A DNA stretch of 64,000 bases, from positions 4,218,501 to 4,282,500 of the forward strand of contig NZ_CP034562.1 of the NCBI RefSeq assembly GCF_003970675.1, in the 5' to 3' direction. Shown one piece after another: positions 26,595 through 35,850 of this stretch (the first letter of the stretch is position 1; each line of letters begins with the position of its first letter). The DNA comes from Flammeovirga pectinis. GTDB taxonomy: Bacteria; Bacteroidota; Bacteroidia; Cytophagales; Flammeovirgaceae. A model generated the notes under the pieces. The model was given only the letters and a program-made list of their open reading frames with translations, ran no database searches and had not been told where the DNA came from. The translations under genes and the position numbers were made by a program.

Positions 26595-29500
26595 TTAGAA
26601 GGCAACATTTACATTAAAACCAAAGTTTCTCGTCATAGGATATCCACCCATTTCAATACCTCTATAACCATCAGAAGGGCCAGCATATGATTCTGGAGAA
26701 GTACCCGGCATATTCGTTTTAAAGTAGAATAAATTTCTACCTACTGCCGATACTCTCACTTTATCCAAAAACATATTTTCTAACCATTTATTCGGTAAGC
26801 TATATCCAATTGATAGTTCTCTTAGAGAAACGTAGCTTGCATCGTACATAAATTCAGAACCTACTGCGTTTGCACCACCAACATGATTCCAATATTGTTC
26901 AGAAGATATTTTTACATCATTGGCTTGTCCCGTTTCTGCATTTACACCTTCTACAACCATGTTTCCATCACGTCCGTTAAGTGTGCGTTCTCCCGTACCT
27001 TGCAATGTGCCAAGAGCATCTGTGTAAGAGTAAATATCTCCACCTTTTTTGAAATCAACTTGTGCTCTAAATGATACGTTTTTATAGTTTAAAGTAGTAC
27101 TCACAGAACCCATATAATCGGGCTGAATATTACCAATAATCTCCGGGTCGTTTGATGTAATTGGCAAACCATCGTTACCAATCATTTTATTGCCGTTTTC
27201 ATCGTAAACAAATGATCTTTTTGAACGGATATTACCATAATCTTGTCCTTCTTGAGCAACAACAGTTACACCGTTTACATTGGCCATTTCATAAGTTTGT
27301 ACTCCATCTGCCAACTCGTTTACGTATGTTCTATTTTTAGAAAAGTTGAAACCAATGTCCCATTTAAAATCTCTCTTTTCTAAAACCGTTGCATTTACCA
27401 TAAATTCAAAACCTTTGTTCTCTACATTACCCGCATTGATAATTTTATGAGAGTACCCAGAAGAAGAAGTCATTGGTACTGTTAAGATCTGATTAAATGT
27501 ATTGGATTGATACATTGTAAAATCGAAGTACAAACGGTTCTTAAAGAATCTCATTTCTGCTCCAAATTCTTTAGAAGTTGTTTCTTCTGGTTTTAAACCT
27601 TCTAAAGGCAATTGTAATGGTGCTTCTACCAACGGCCCCCCTGCTCCTTGCTGTACTCCATACGTTCCAGCCAACATATAAGGATCAGTATCGTTACCTA
27701 CTTTTGCCCAAGAACCACGTACTTTCATGTAAGTAATCCACTCTGGCAATTGTGTATCAAAATCTTCTAACATATCACTAACTACAAGCGATCCTGCAAT
27801 AGATGGGTAGAAATACGATCTATTTTCTGCTGGTAGTGTAGACGACCAATCGTTTCTTGCAGTCCAATCAATAAAAACGTAGTTTCTAAAACTAAATTGA
27901 CCGAAAGCAAATACCGATTGTATCTCTTTTTCGTAATACGTTTGTCTATTAATAACAGAAGTTGCATTTGGAATAGACCATAAACCTGGTACAATTTGTC
28001 CAACGCCTTCGTTACCCATGCCAGATCTTTGTTGGTGCATATTGTTTGCTCCTACACTTGCACTTACGCCCCAATCACCAAATTGTTTGTTAGCGTTCAT
28101 CATAATGTCAGAGTTCATTTCCATTACATTAAACTTATCAAGAATATACTTCTTGTCGGTCATTGTTTGGTTCGATGGAAGATCTCTCGTTTCTCTTGTT
28201 TCAGAATAATAATCTATACCTGTTTTTGCTGATAAACTTAACCAATCATTAAATTTATATCCTGCCGAAACCATTGTTACAAAACGGTCTCTCTCTGCAT
28301 TATTAATAGATGCATTGTAGTTTTGCCAATAAGGATTTACATATTGAGAAGACAAACCAGACCAATTGACTTGATGTCCATACACAGGGTGCATATAGTT
28401 ATTTTTGATATCATTTGTTTGAATACTTCTTGGCATCTGAACAAACTGATTTACCGTACCAATATACCCTTGGTTTGGTGTTCCTTCTTCTCTATGGTTG
28501 ATGTAATTAAACTTACCATTTAAAGTAAATTTCTCTGTTTTTAAACCACCTTGAAAATCAATTGAGTTTTTATTTAATGACTGGCTTGGAAAAATACCGT
28601 TGGCTCTCTGATCCATAAACGACATTCTAAAAGTAGCTAAATCGTTACCGCCAGAAACTGCAATGTTATTGGATACTGTAGACCCTAGTTCAAAAAAGTC
28701 TTTGTATTGTTGGTTGGCTTGGTAAGGAGTAGTTAAAGAGGGATCTACCCAACTTTGTACCATTTGCCCTTCCATTGGAGCACCCCAGCTACCCATTGCG
28801 TTTGTATCAATTTTCCCACTTGTACCTTGCCCGTAGGTATCTTGCATATTGTAGAAAGATTGTACTTGCTCAAACATTACGTTTGCATTGTATTCTACTT
28901 TAACTCCTTTTTGAGAAGCACCTTTTTTAGTAGTAATAATAATAGCTCCATTTTGTGCTCTAGAACCGTATAAAGCTGCTGCGTTTGGTCCTTTTAGTAC
29001 AGAAATATTTGCAATGTCTTCTGGGTTAATATCAGAAACACCACCATCTGCATTTCGACCACCCCATTCTGGTCCGTCATCTGGACTAGAAATTTGTCCC
29101 ATAGATGCACTATTAATAGGTACTCCATCTACTACCCAAAGAGGTTCGTTATTACCAGAAATAGAACTAGAACCACGCACACGAACAGAAACCGAACCGC
29201 CTAAACCACCAGAAGGATTTACTTGAACACCAGCAATTTTACCTGATAAGTTCGAGCCAACATTCGTCGTTCTTGTATCAGTAAGTTCATCAGATTTTAC
29301 TTCTTGTACAGAGTAACCAATAGATTTCTTTTCTTTTTCGATACCGAATGCAGTCACCACTACCTCTTCCAATTCGTCTACCTGAGTAGCCAATTGAACG
29401 TTGATAATACTTCTATCACCTACATTTTGTTCTTGGTTATCGTACCCTACAAAGCTAAAAATCAAGATGTCTGTAGTTGCTACTTCTAGCGCATAATTAC

Positions 29501-29987
29501 CATCAAAATCTGTAATTGCCCCCGTAGTTGTTCCTTTAATAATAACATTTACACCAGGCAAACCTACCTCATTTTCATCGGTAACAGTACCTTTCACTTT
29601 AGTTTTTTCTTGGTCAACATTTGTTGTTTGTTTCCCTTCTTCTTTAGGAAAAACCAATACTTGCGTACCAATTACTTTATAGTCTAATTTGGTAGATGCC
29701 AGTAAAGTGGTCATTACCTCGTCTATAGACGCTTCAGTAAATTCGTAATCAATAGAAGTTGATAAATTGATCTCGTTAGAGTTATAGAAAAACCTATATT
29801 GAGTATGTGATGCAATTTCATCAAATGCTTCTTTTAATGGCTTTTCGTTGTCTAATATTAAATTAAAATCGTTGGCAAAAACTGTATTTCCTACAGATAG
29901 TAGTACTGCACAAAGGAGAGAAAAGAGTATACCTCTCCCGTTTGCCTTTTTACCCAAAAAAGGACATGATAAGTAATATTTCTTCAT
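26595..29987 (-). CDS. SusC-like TonB-dependent glycan transporter with STN domain
   Basis: A 1130-residue outer-membrane TonB-dependent transporter. After the signal peptide (about residues 20-39), residues ~42-113 form an STN (secretin/TonB N-terminal) domain (LILDNEKPLKEAFDEIA ...). A carboxypeptidase-D-like domain follows (VKGTVTDENEVGLPGVNVII), then the plug (EVVVTAFGIEKEKKSIGY ... VRVRGSSSISGNNEPLWVVD) and a 22-strand barrel to the C-terminal aromatic residue (NVAF). The STN domain usually signals to a FecR-type anti-sigma factor, which is encoded just upstream. Imported oligosaccharides are expected to be mannose-rich. Confidence 0.93.
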   Translation of the reverse strand: MKKYYLSCPFLGKKANGRGILFSLLCAVLLSVGNTVFANDFNLILDNEKPLKEAFDEIASHTQYRFFYNSNEINLSTSIDYEFTEASIDEVMTTLLASTKLDYKVIGTQVLVFPKEEGKQTTNVDQEKTKVKGTVTDENEVGLPGVNVIIKGTTTGAITDFDGNYALEVATTDILIFSFVGYDNQEQNVGDRSIINVQLATQVDELEEVVVTAFGIEKEKKSIGYSVQEVKSDELTDTRTTNVGSNLSGKIAGVQVNPSGGLGGSVSVRVRGSSSISGNNEPLWVVDGVPINSASMGQISSPDDGPEWGGRNADGGVSDINPEDIANISVLKGPNAAALYGSRAQNGAIIITTKKGASQKGVKVEYNANVMFEQVQSFYNMQDTYGQGTSGKIDTNAMGSWGAPMEGQMVQSWVDPSLTTPYQANQQYKDFFELGSTVSNNIAVSGGNDLATFRMSFMDQRANGIFPSQSLNKNSIDFQGGLKTEKFTLNGKFNYINHREEGTPNQGYIGTVNQFVQMPRSIQTNDIKNNYMHPVYGHQVNWSGLSSQYVNPYWQNYNASINNAERDRFVTMVSAGYKFNDWLSLSAKTGIDYYSETRETRDLPSNQTMTDKKYILDKFNVMEMNSDIMMNANKQFGDWGVSASVGANNMHQQRSGMGNEGVGQIVPGLWSIPNATSVINRQTYYEKEIQSVFAFGQFSFRNYVFIDWTARNDWSSTLPAENRSYFYPSIAGSLVVSDMLEDFDTQLPEWITYMKVRGSWAKVGNDTDPYMLAGTYGVQQGAGGPLVEAPLQLPLEGLKPEETTSKEFGAEMRFFKNRLYFDFTMYQSNTFNQILTVPMTSSSGYSHKIINAGNVENKGFEFMVNATVLEKRDFKWDIGFNFSKNRTYVNELADGVQTYEMANVNGVTVVAQEGQDYGNIRSKRSFVYDENGNKMIGNDGLPITSNDPEIIGNIQPDYMGSVSTTLNYKNVSFRAQVDFKKGGDIYSYTDALGTLQGTGERTLNGRDGNMVVEGVNAETGQANDVKISSEQYWNHVGGANAVGSEFMYDASYVSLRELSIGYSLPNKWLENMFLDKVRVSAVGRNLFYFKTNMPGTSPESYAGPSDGYRGIEMGGYPMTRNFGFNVNVAF

Positions 29988-30168
29988 TTCAAATTAGATT
30001 AATTAGTAGTTTAATGATATTCCGTGGCTAAACCATTTCAAGTATATTTGTCTTATTTAATTCTAGAGTAAGCGCTTTGATATTCTGACAAATACTACTT
30101 TTAAATAGTGTAATTGACCTGCTAGTTGTTAACTCAGCAAATTATGTGGCTTGTTGGTCTTCTTCATT

Positions 30169-31266
30169 TTAGTGTATAATTACAGTATCTCCTTTCATGT
30201 AATAATGTACTCCTTGCAAACTTTCTATAAGTTGCATAACGGAGTGAATATTATCCCTTTGATCAAAAGACCCTGTAAAGTTAGATTGTACTAATTGTTT
30301 ATTATTGTTTATAATTTTCACACCGTACCATTGCTCCAAATCTTGTTGAAATTCTAAGAAAGGTTTATCGATAATCCTTAAGACACCTTCTTTCCAATCC
30401 ACAAAACTCTTTGCATCTACCTGTGTAATTTCGATTGTTTCCGATTTATTTGTTAAAATTGCTTGTTCATTTGGTTTCAATTTACCCAGTGTTGCTCCAT
30501 CCTTTGTTAATGCTACACTTCCTTCTACAAGCGTAGTTATTTCTCTTTTAGGATTTGTATTGTCTACACAAAACTCCGTACCCAAAACAGTAATATCACT
30601 AGAGTGTCCTTTTACAATAAAAGGATGTTTTACATCTCTATGTACTTCAAAATAAGCTTTACCACTAATTTCTACTTCTCTGGTTGCTCCCTTAAATACT
30701 CTAGGAAATTTAAAAGTTGAACCGGATGCTAACCAAATTTTAGAACTGTCTGATAAAACTACAGAAATACGCTTCCCTGCCGGTACATGTATTTCATCTA
30801 TTCCATCTCCGTCTATTTGATCTACACTAGCAACATTCAATTCTATTAAATCGTTACTATGTTTCGCATTTTCTGTAGCTAAAGCCATTACGGTTTCTCC
30901 ACCGTCTGTTGTCCAGACACTCACCTCTGTTTGCATAGGAGAAGTTTTTTGGTATGTATACCAACCAATACCTACAAATAATAGCAAGACAGCTGCAATA
31001 GAACGAATTATTGTTTGCTGTAATTGAATGGCATTGCTTTTCTTTTCTGCTTTTAATGTTTCAAACTGTTCCCAAGCAACGTCTTTATCAAACGCATTAA
31101 ATTCAACATGTTCTAAATCTTCCCATACAGTATTTATTGCAGCAAACTCTTCAGTGTTCTCTTCCACTGTAAGAAACTGATTTAATGTTTCTTGTTCTTC
31201 ATCACTTAGTTTTTCTGTAAGCGATTTTGCAATTAATTGTACTATATGTACTTCTTTTTTTTTCAT
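30169..31266 (-). CDS. FecR-type anti-sigma factor
   Basis: A 365-residue inner-membrane protein starting at the ATG at 31266. Residues 1-85 are a cytoplasmic anti-sigma region (KSLTEKLSDEEQETLNQFL...), followed by one membrane helix around 87-110 (IIRSIAAVLLLFVGIGWYTY). The FecR domain follows in the periplasm (VPAGKRISVVLSDSSKIWLA, GKAYFEVHRDVKHPFIVKG), then a C-terminal DUF4974-like domain (KPFLEFQQDLEQWYGVKI). It would hold the ECF sigma factor inactive until the SusC STN domain reports substrate. It lies between the sigma gene and susC. Confidence 0.9.
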   Translation of the reverse strand: MKKKEVHIVQLIAKSLTEKLSDEEQETLNQFLTVEENTEEFAAINTVWEDLEHVEFNAFDKDVAWEQFETLKAEKKSNAIQLQQTIIRSIAAVLLLFVGIGWYTYQKTSPMQTEVSVWTTDGGETVMALATENAKHSNDLIELNVASVDQIDGDGIDEIHVPAGKRISVVLSDSSKIWLASGSTFKFPRVFKGATREVEISGKAYFEVHRDVKHPFIVKGHSSDITVLGTEFCVDNTNPKREITTLVEGSVALTKDGATLGKLKPNEQAILTNKSETIEITQVDAKSFVDWKEGVLRIIDKPFLEFQQDLEQWYGVKIINNNKQLVQSNFTGSFDQRDNIHSVMQLIESLQGVHYYMKGDTVIIH

Positions 31267-31415
31267 GTTCACTTATAAGTCGAATAGAAAGTGTAAAACA
31301 CTCACTTAAAAATTATTTTTTTAGTTCTTTTTTGAAATAAAGTTGAACAACAGAAGTAAACACCTATTAATCAGCATTTTGAAATATTTATTTTTTTAAT
31401 GAAAATCAGAAATTA

Positions 31416-31952
31416 TTATAAAATATTTTCACCAAGTTGTTTCTTAAGCAGTGACAGTCCTCTAAAAAGATGGTTTTCCACTGTCTTTTTAGATACGTTC
31501 ATCACTTCGGCTATTTGATCGTTTGTTAACCCAGAAAACCGAGATAGCATAATTGCTTGTCTGTAATTGGGATGTAAATCTTTAAGATACCCCTGAATTT
31601 TAGCTTCAAATTCTGCGGCCTCTAAACTTGTTTCGTGGTACACTTTCTGAGAATAAAACTCCTTCTCAACAGTAGCCTGTTTTTGTGTCTGCCTTTGTTG
31701 AGCTCTTAAAAAATCGAGTGCTTTAAATTTTACAGCTTTAAATAAATATCCCTTTATATTTTCTATTTTCTGTAATTGATCTCTTTTCTCCCAAAGGGTT
31801 AAAAACACATCTTGTACAACATCGTTACTACTACTCTTTACATTTAAAATTGAGTACGCATAAATTGCCATACCTTTATAATAAGAACTATATAAATTCT
31901 TAAAAAAAAGATCTGGTTGCGGTAGCTCATTATTTATTCGATCAGTTTTCAA
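31416..31952 (-). CDS. ECF-type RNA polymerase sigma factor
   Basis: A 178-residue sigma-70 family protein of the Bacteroidota ECF group. Region 2 begins at LFFKNLYSSYYKGMAIYAYS and includes DVVQDVFLTLWEKRDQL; region 4 has the helix-turn-helix LTNDQIAEVMNVSKKTVENH. The start is probably the TTG at 31952, because the next methionine (codon 28) would cut off part of region 2. It should drive transcription of the SusCD operon when freed from the FecR protein encoded 149 bp downstream. Confidence 0.9.
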   Translation of the reverse strand: MKTDRINNELPQPDLFFKNLYSSYYKGMAIYAYSILNVKSSSNDVVQDVFLTLWEKRDQLQKIENIKGYLFKAVKFKALDFLRAQQRQTQKQATVEKEFYSQKVYHETSLEAAEFEAKIQGYLKDLHPNYRQAIMLSRFSGLTNDQIAEVMNVSKKTVENHLFRGLSLLKKQLGENIL

Positions 31953-32082
31953 TTCAGTCTAAGTATGATATTTCCAATAAGGTTCCTGCTGAAGTATGAA
32001 GTCGTGCAAATATACTTAAGTGTAATAAGAACAAGAATATAATAACTCTTAACAAGTGTGTTTATTTATAGAAATTGATAAC

Positions 32083-32117
32083 AACCAGTCTCAAATTAAT
32101 ACAATTCGAGACTGGTT
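32083..32117 (-). terminator. Probable terminator after the GH92 gene
   Basis: Arms AACCAGTCTC (32083-32092) and GAGACTGGTT (32108-32117), with extra AAATT/AATT pairing in the loop. It lies 24 bp after the GH92 stop on the minus strand. The tract after it is only moderately T-rich. Confidence 0.6.
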
Positions 32118-32140
32118 ATAACAATAGGAACACTAATTAA

Positions 32141-34462
32141 TTATTTACTTTTAGCAGATGATTTTATCTCTAAAACTCCTCCTTCAATAATTTCGCTCCA
32201 TGGAAGAAAGACATTTGGTAATTTTTCTCCATTCCATTTGGCAGATTTTATATAATGATGTGCTGTAGGATTACCCTTCGTAAGTATTTTCAACTCTTTT
32301 CCAGCATAAAATTTTTGATCTAAACGGATAGTAATTTCTTCGAATTGTGGTAACGCCATTTGTAAAGTTGGCGTTGCCCCTGCACCACCTTCTACATCAA
32401 AAAGACCAATACCAGCCAATACATACCAAGCCCCTAATTGTCCTTGATCTTCATCTTGTCCATAGCCATAACCGTGTGTTTGGTCTGTTCCATAAAACAC
32501 GTTACAAATTTCTCTTACCCAATATTGTGTTTTTTCTGGCTGATTAGCATAATTATACAACCATGCAATATGTAAAGAAGGTTGATTACCATGATTATAC
32601 ACGTTTTCTAACCCTGCAAAAGCATCTACAGTTTCTCCACCTCCAAACTTTGTAATAGCTGCAGTCTCGAACACACTATCAAGGCGTTTATTAAATTCCT
32701 CTTCTCCAATTTTTTTGATTAAACCTTTGGCATCATGAGGTACATAAAAAGTGTATTGCCAAGCGTTACCTTCTTGAAAACCAGTCCATACTTTCTTTGG
32801 ATCAAATTCTTCTACAAACTCCCCATTTGGTAATTTAGGACGAATAAAACCAGTAGAAGAATCAAATAATTTCTCCCATCCTTTTGCTCTTTCCATAAAC
32901 ATTTCATAGTCTTCATTTTTACCTAAAGCCTTTGCCATTTGAGCTGCAGCATAGGCAGAAAAACTATATTCTAAGGTATGCGATGCAGAAAATTGAGAGC
33001 CATCAGCATTAGAAGCAGAATAATACTCTTCGTTAGAAGTTAAAGGTACATAGCCTTTTTCTACCCAAACTTTTGTATCTGCTTTTCCAGCTCCTAAAGG
33101 ACGATTCATCCAACCCATCTCATTTTTATAGACTGCTTTATAAGCCGTCTCGACATCAAAATCTCGGATTCCTCTATTGTAGGCACTTGCAATTACAAGT
33201 CCCATATAATTTGTACCTACACCAGAAACATACTTATTTGTAGCCACTCCATCTGCAAGCCAACCACCATCTTTATAAATATCCAATTGACACTGAATAA
33301 ACTGATTATAATAGTCTGGGTACACCAATGCCCAAAGTTGTGTTAAGTTCCAAAATGCTCCCCAAACCGCATCGGTATTGTAATGGTTGTAAGTTGGTTT
33401 CCCTTCTTTATCTAAAGGAATTTGTCCTATCCCACCATTAATAGAAGGGTAATTTCCATTCACATCACTTTCAACTCCTCTGCCTAAAATAGCATGGTAC
33501 AACGCAGTGTAAAACTTTGTGAGATGTTCTTCCGATCCACCTTTTACGGCTATTCTACCTAACTTTTCACTCCACTCATTTTGTGCCTTTTCTTTGGCCT
33601 GATCAAAGTTTAGCGTACTTGCTTCTGTACTTAAATTAAGTGCTGCATTTTCTATTGAAGTGTAAGACAATCCAATTTTTACTTCAACATCTTTTTTAGT
33701 TGATGTATTGAACTTAAGTGCCAAACCTGCCCCTTTACCAATACTAGAGCGTTCCCCTTTGTGGATAGTTTCTTTATTAAATGCATCTACACTTATGGGT
33801 AACTGATTTAACTCGGCAACAAAGTACATTTTTACATAACTTCCCGGTTGGTAATACTTGGCATAACCAGGATGCGTAATTACAAAACCTTCTACTTTAT
33901 TGTCTTTCGTTATACGTACTGATGCATCTACAACAGCACCACTTTCTCCTTGTGTATTACCTATATCAAAAAGAATATTTCCTTCCTCATTTTGATCAAA
34001 TGTGTACCGATGGAAAGCCACTCTTTCTGTAGATGTTAGTTCGGCTCTCACCTTATAATCATCCAAAAAAACACTATAATACCCAGGTTGAGCCACTTCA
34101 TTTTCTTTCTTAAAACGAGAACGGTAACCTGTATCTTCCTCATCCAATTTACCCGGCACAGTAACTAATTTCCCTGTAGTGGGCATTAAAGAAACACCTC
34201 CAACTTGGAACTCGTGGAAGTTGACAAAACCTTCTATAGATGTATGTGTGCCATCGTAACCAACGGCTTCCCAACCCCATTTATTTCCGTATTGTCCATT
34301 GGTAGATGGAGCTGGTTTTGCCATCCCAAATGGATGAGCAGCAGGGGTGTAAAAAAACCATCTAGAATGTACCGAACCAATATTGGGATCTACATAATCT
34401 AATGGCATTTTCTGTGCATTAACTATGCACGGTAGTAGTAGTAATAAAAGTATCAATCGCAT
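32141..34462 (-). CDS. GH92 family exo-alpha-mannosidase
   Basis: A 773-residue secreted enzyme. The ATG at 34462 gives a compact signal peptide (MRLILLLLLLPCIVNAQ). The start of the mature protein (DYVDPNIGSVHSRWFFYTPA) is the GH92 N-terminal motif. The likely catalytic acid is E564 in EGNAWQYTFYVPHD, and the paired base residues are D670 and D672 in GQDEDQGQLGAWYV. The conserved HGNQPS segment lies between them. The H-G pair there differs from the H-E pair I associate with alpha-1,2-specific members, so linkage may be alpha-1,3, alpha-1,6 or other. GH92 enzymes are calcium-dependent, inverting exo-mannosidases. Confidence 0.9.
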   Translation of the reverse strand: MRLILLLLLLPCIVNAQKMPLDYVDPNIGSVHSRWFFYTPAAHPFGMAKPAPSTNGQYGNKWGWEAVGYDGTHTSIEGFVNFHEFQVGGVSLMPTTGKLVTVPGKLDEEDTGYRSRFKKENEVAQPGYYSVFLDDYKVRAELTSTERVAFHRYTFDQNEEGNILFDIGNTQGESGAVVDASVRITKDNKVEGFVITHPGYAKYYQPGSYVKMYFVAELNQLPISVDAFNKETIHKGERSSIGKGAGLALKFNTSTKKDVEVKIGLSYTSIENAALNLSTEASTLNFDQAKEKAQNEWSEKLGRIAVKGGSEEHLTKFYTALYHAILGRGVESDVNGNYPSINGGIGQIPLDKEGKPTYNHYNTDAVWGAFWNLTQLWALVYPDYYNQFIQCQLDIYKDGGWLADGVATNKYVSGVGTNYMGLVIASAYNRGIRDFDVETAYKAVYKNEMGWMNRPLGAGKADTKVWVEKGYVPLTSNEEYYSASNADGSQFSASHTLEYSFSAYAAAQMAKALGKNEDYEMFMERAKGWEKLFDSSTGFIRPKLPNGEFVEEFDPKKVWTGFQEGNAWQYTFYVPHDAKGLIKKIGEEEFNKRLDSVFETAAITKFGGGETVDAFAGLENVYNHGNQPSLHIAWLYNYANQPEKTQYWVREICNVFYGTDQTHGYGYGQDEDQGQLGAWYVLAGIGLFDVEGGAGATPTLQMALPQFEEITIRLDQKFYAGKELKILTKGNPTAHHYIKSAKWNGEKLPNVFLPWSEIIEGGVLEIKSSAKSK

Positions 34463-34521
34463 GGTAATGGTATTAAAAAAGGGTAATGAAGTACTTTGCC
34501 TCACTACCCTTCTAGTTTAAA

Positions 34522-35808
34522 TTAGTTATTTACAGTTAGGTTTTCAAATGCATCAATTGCATCTAATAATACCCCTGCAGAACCTCTAAACATTCCAGAA
34601 CCTGTTGGCTTATTATCTCTTGTATACCACTCGTAAAAACCTTTATTTTTTAGAACTCTGTCAAACATTGGTTGTGCTTGTTCCCATGCTTCTTGCTCAT
34701 ACCCATTCTTTACTAATTCAGTAATCATACGTGCACCAAACCAAGTCCAATCTCCACCATTCTGATACCCATAAGGGTGCATACCTGTATTTTGAAAAGT
34801 ACCTTCAGGATACACTGGGTATAACGTTAAACCAATAGATGGAGCACCAGATTCTTTTACATTTTGCACCATTTTATCTAACTGTACTTTAATTTGTTCT
34901 TTAGATAAAAACCCTGCTTCTATAGCAATTGCAGTACCTCCGTGATAGAAAACTTCGTCCTCGTTAAAATCAGACGGAAAGGGCGAAGTAGTAATGTAAA
35001 CGTGTGGGCGGTATTTCTGACGTTCCTCATCCCATAAATATTTTGCTACATTTTTTGTAATTCCTGCTCTTACAATTTTCCACTTATTTGTATTGATATC
35101 ATCACCTCCAATTTCTATCAAATTATTTAAGGCGATAACAAACATTGCATTGTCGTAAATATCTATTGTTAGATGTGAATTTTCATCTAGGGCAACACCC
35201 CAATCATGTTCTGGTTGTACATCTCCCCAATCTGCAGTAGTTGCTCCCCAAAGTAATTGATAAGTCTTGTTAAAACGTTCGTCTAGTAAAAATTGCATGG
35301 CATCTTCAAGTCTGTGAATTACCTTTTTACCGACAACTTTTTCTTGTAAAATTGACTTATCACCCGTTGCTTTAATGTATTTATACACAGACTGTACTAA
35401 AGAAGCCTCTTGATCCGTTTCTACTGTATTTTTATGATAAGCCAAAGTTGGTTTATGCACACTTTTTTTGTAATACGTAGAATCATATCCGGGTCTAATT
35501 GTAATAAAACCATCTGCAATATTCCCATCATCTTCTTGAATATAGAAGAAATTTAGAATGTTATCTTTAATGAGTTTGTGGTCAACAACTTTTGCAGATT
35601 GTGTTACAAATGTGTTGAAATCTCTTATCCATACTTCTGCGTAGCCATCGCCAGCATTAAAACCTGTAGACAACAACTTTAACCCCATTTCTTGAATTTT
35701 AGGTAGTTGTGTATCAGTTTCTATTTGTTCTGTAAGAGTGTTTGTTTTTGATTGTGCAGTACACCCAAAAGTGAAGGCTGCTAATGCGATTAGTAAGTAA
35801 TTTTTCAT
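34522..35808 (-). CDS. Lipoprotein (alpha/alpha)6-barrel glycoside hydrolase, family uncertain
   Basis: A 428-residue lipoprotein (MKNYLLIALAAFTFGC, Cys16). The mature part shows an (alpha/alpha)6-type glycosidase pattern: GYAEVWIRDFNTFV, TDQEASLVQSVYKYIKATGD, HDWGVALDENSHLTIDIYDN, FYHGGTAIAIEAGFLS, MHPYGYQNGGDWTWFGARMI. Aspartates in WIRDF and near GDWTW, and glutamates nearby, are candidate catalytic residues. It resembles the GH15/GH63/debranching clan in general layout but I cannot match a named family. In this locus it probably cleaves a mannose- or glucose-containing link. The gene lies between GH92 and the MFS transporter on the same strand. Confidence 0.6.
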   Translation of the reverse strand: MKNYLLIALAAFTFGCTAQSKTNTLTEQIETDTQLPKIQEMGLKLLSTGFNAGDGYAEVWIRDFNTFVTQSAKVVDHKLIKDNILNFFYIQEDDGNIADGFITIRPGYDSTYYKKSVHKPTLAYHKNTVETDQEASLVQSVYKYIKATGDKSILQEKVVGKKVIHRLEDAMQFLLDERFNKTYQLLWGATTADWGDVQPEHDWGVALDENSHLTIDIYDNAMFVIALNNLIEIGGDDINTNKWKIVRAGITKNVAKYLWDEERQKYRPHVYITTSPFPSDFNEDEVFYHGGTAIAIEAGFLSKEQIKVQLDKMVQNVKESGAPSIGLTLYPVYPEGTFQNTGMHPYGYQNGGDWTWFGARMITELVKNGYEQEAWEQAQPMFDRVLKNKGFYEWYTRDNKPTGSGMFRGSAGVLLDAIDAFENLTVNN

Positions 35809-35850
35809 TTCAATAATTTTAAGTTTTTATCAATTAGTTGTAGTATGATA

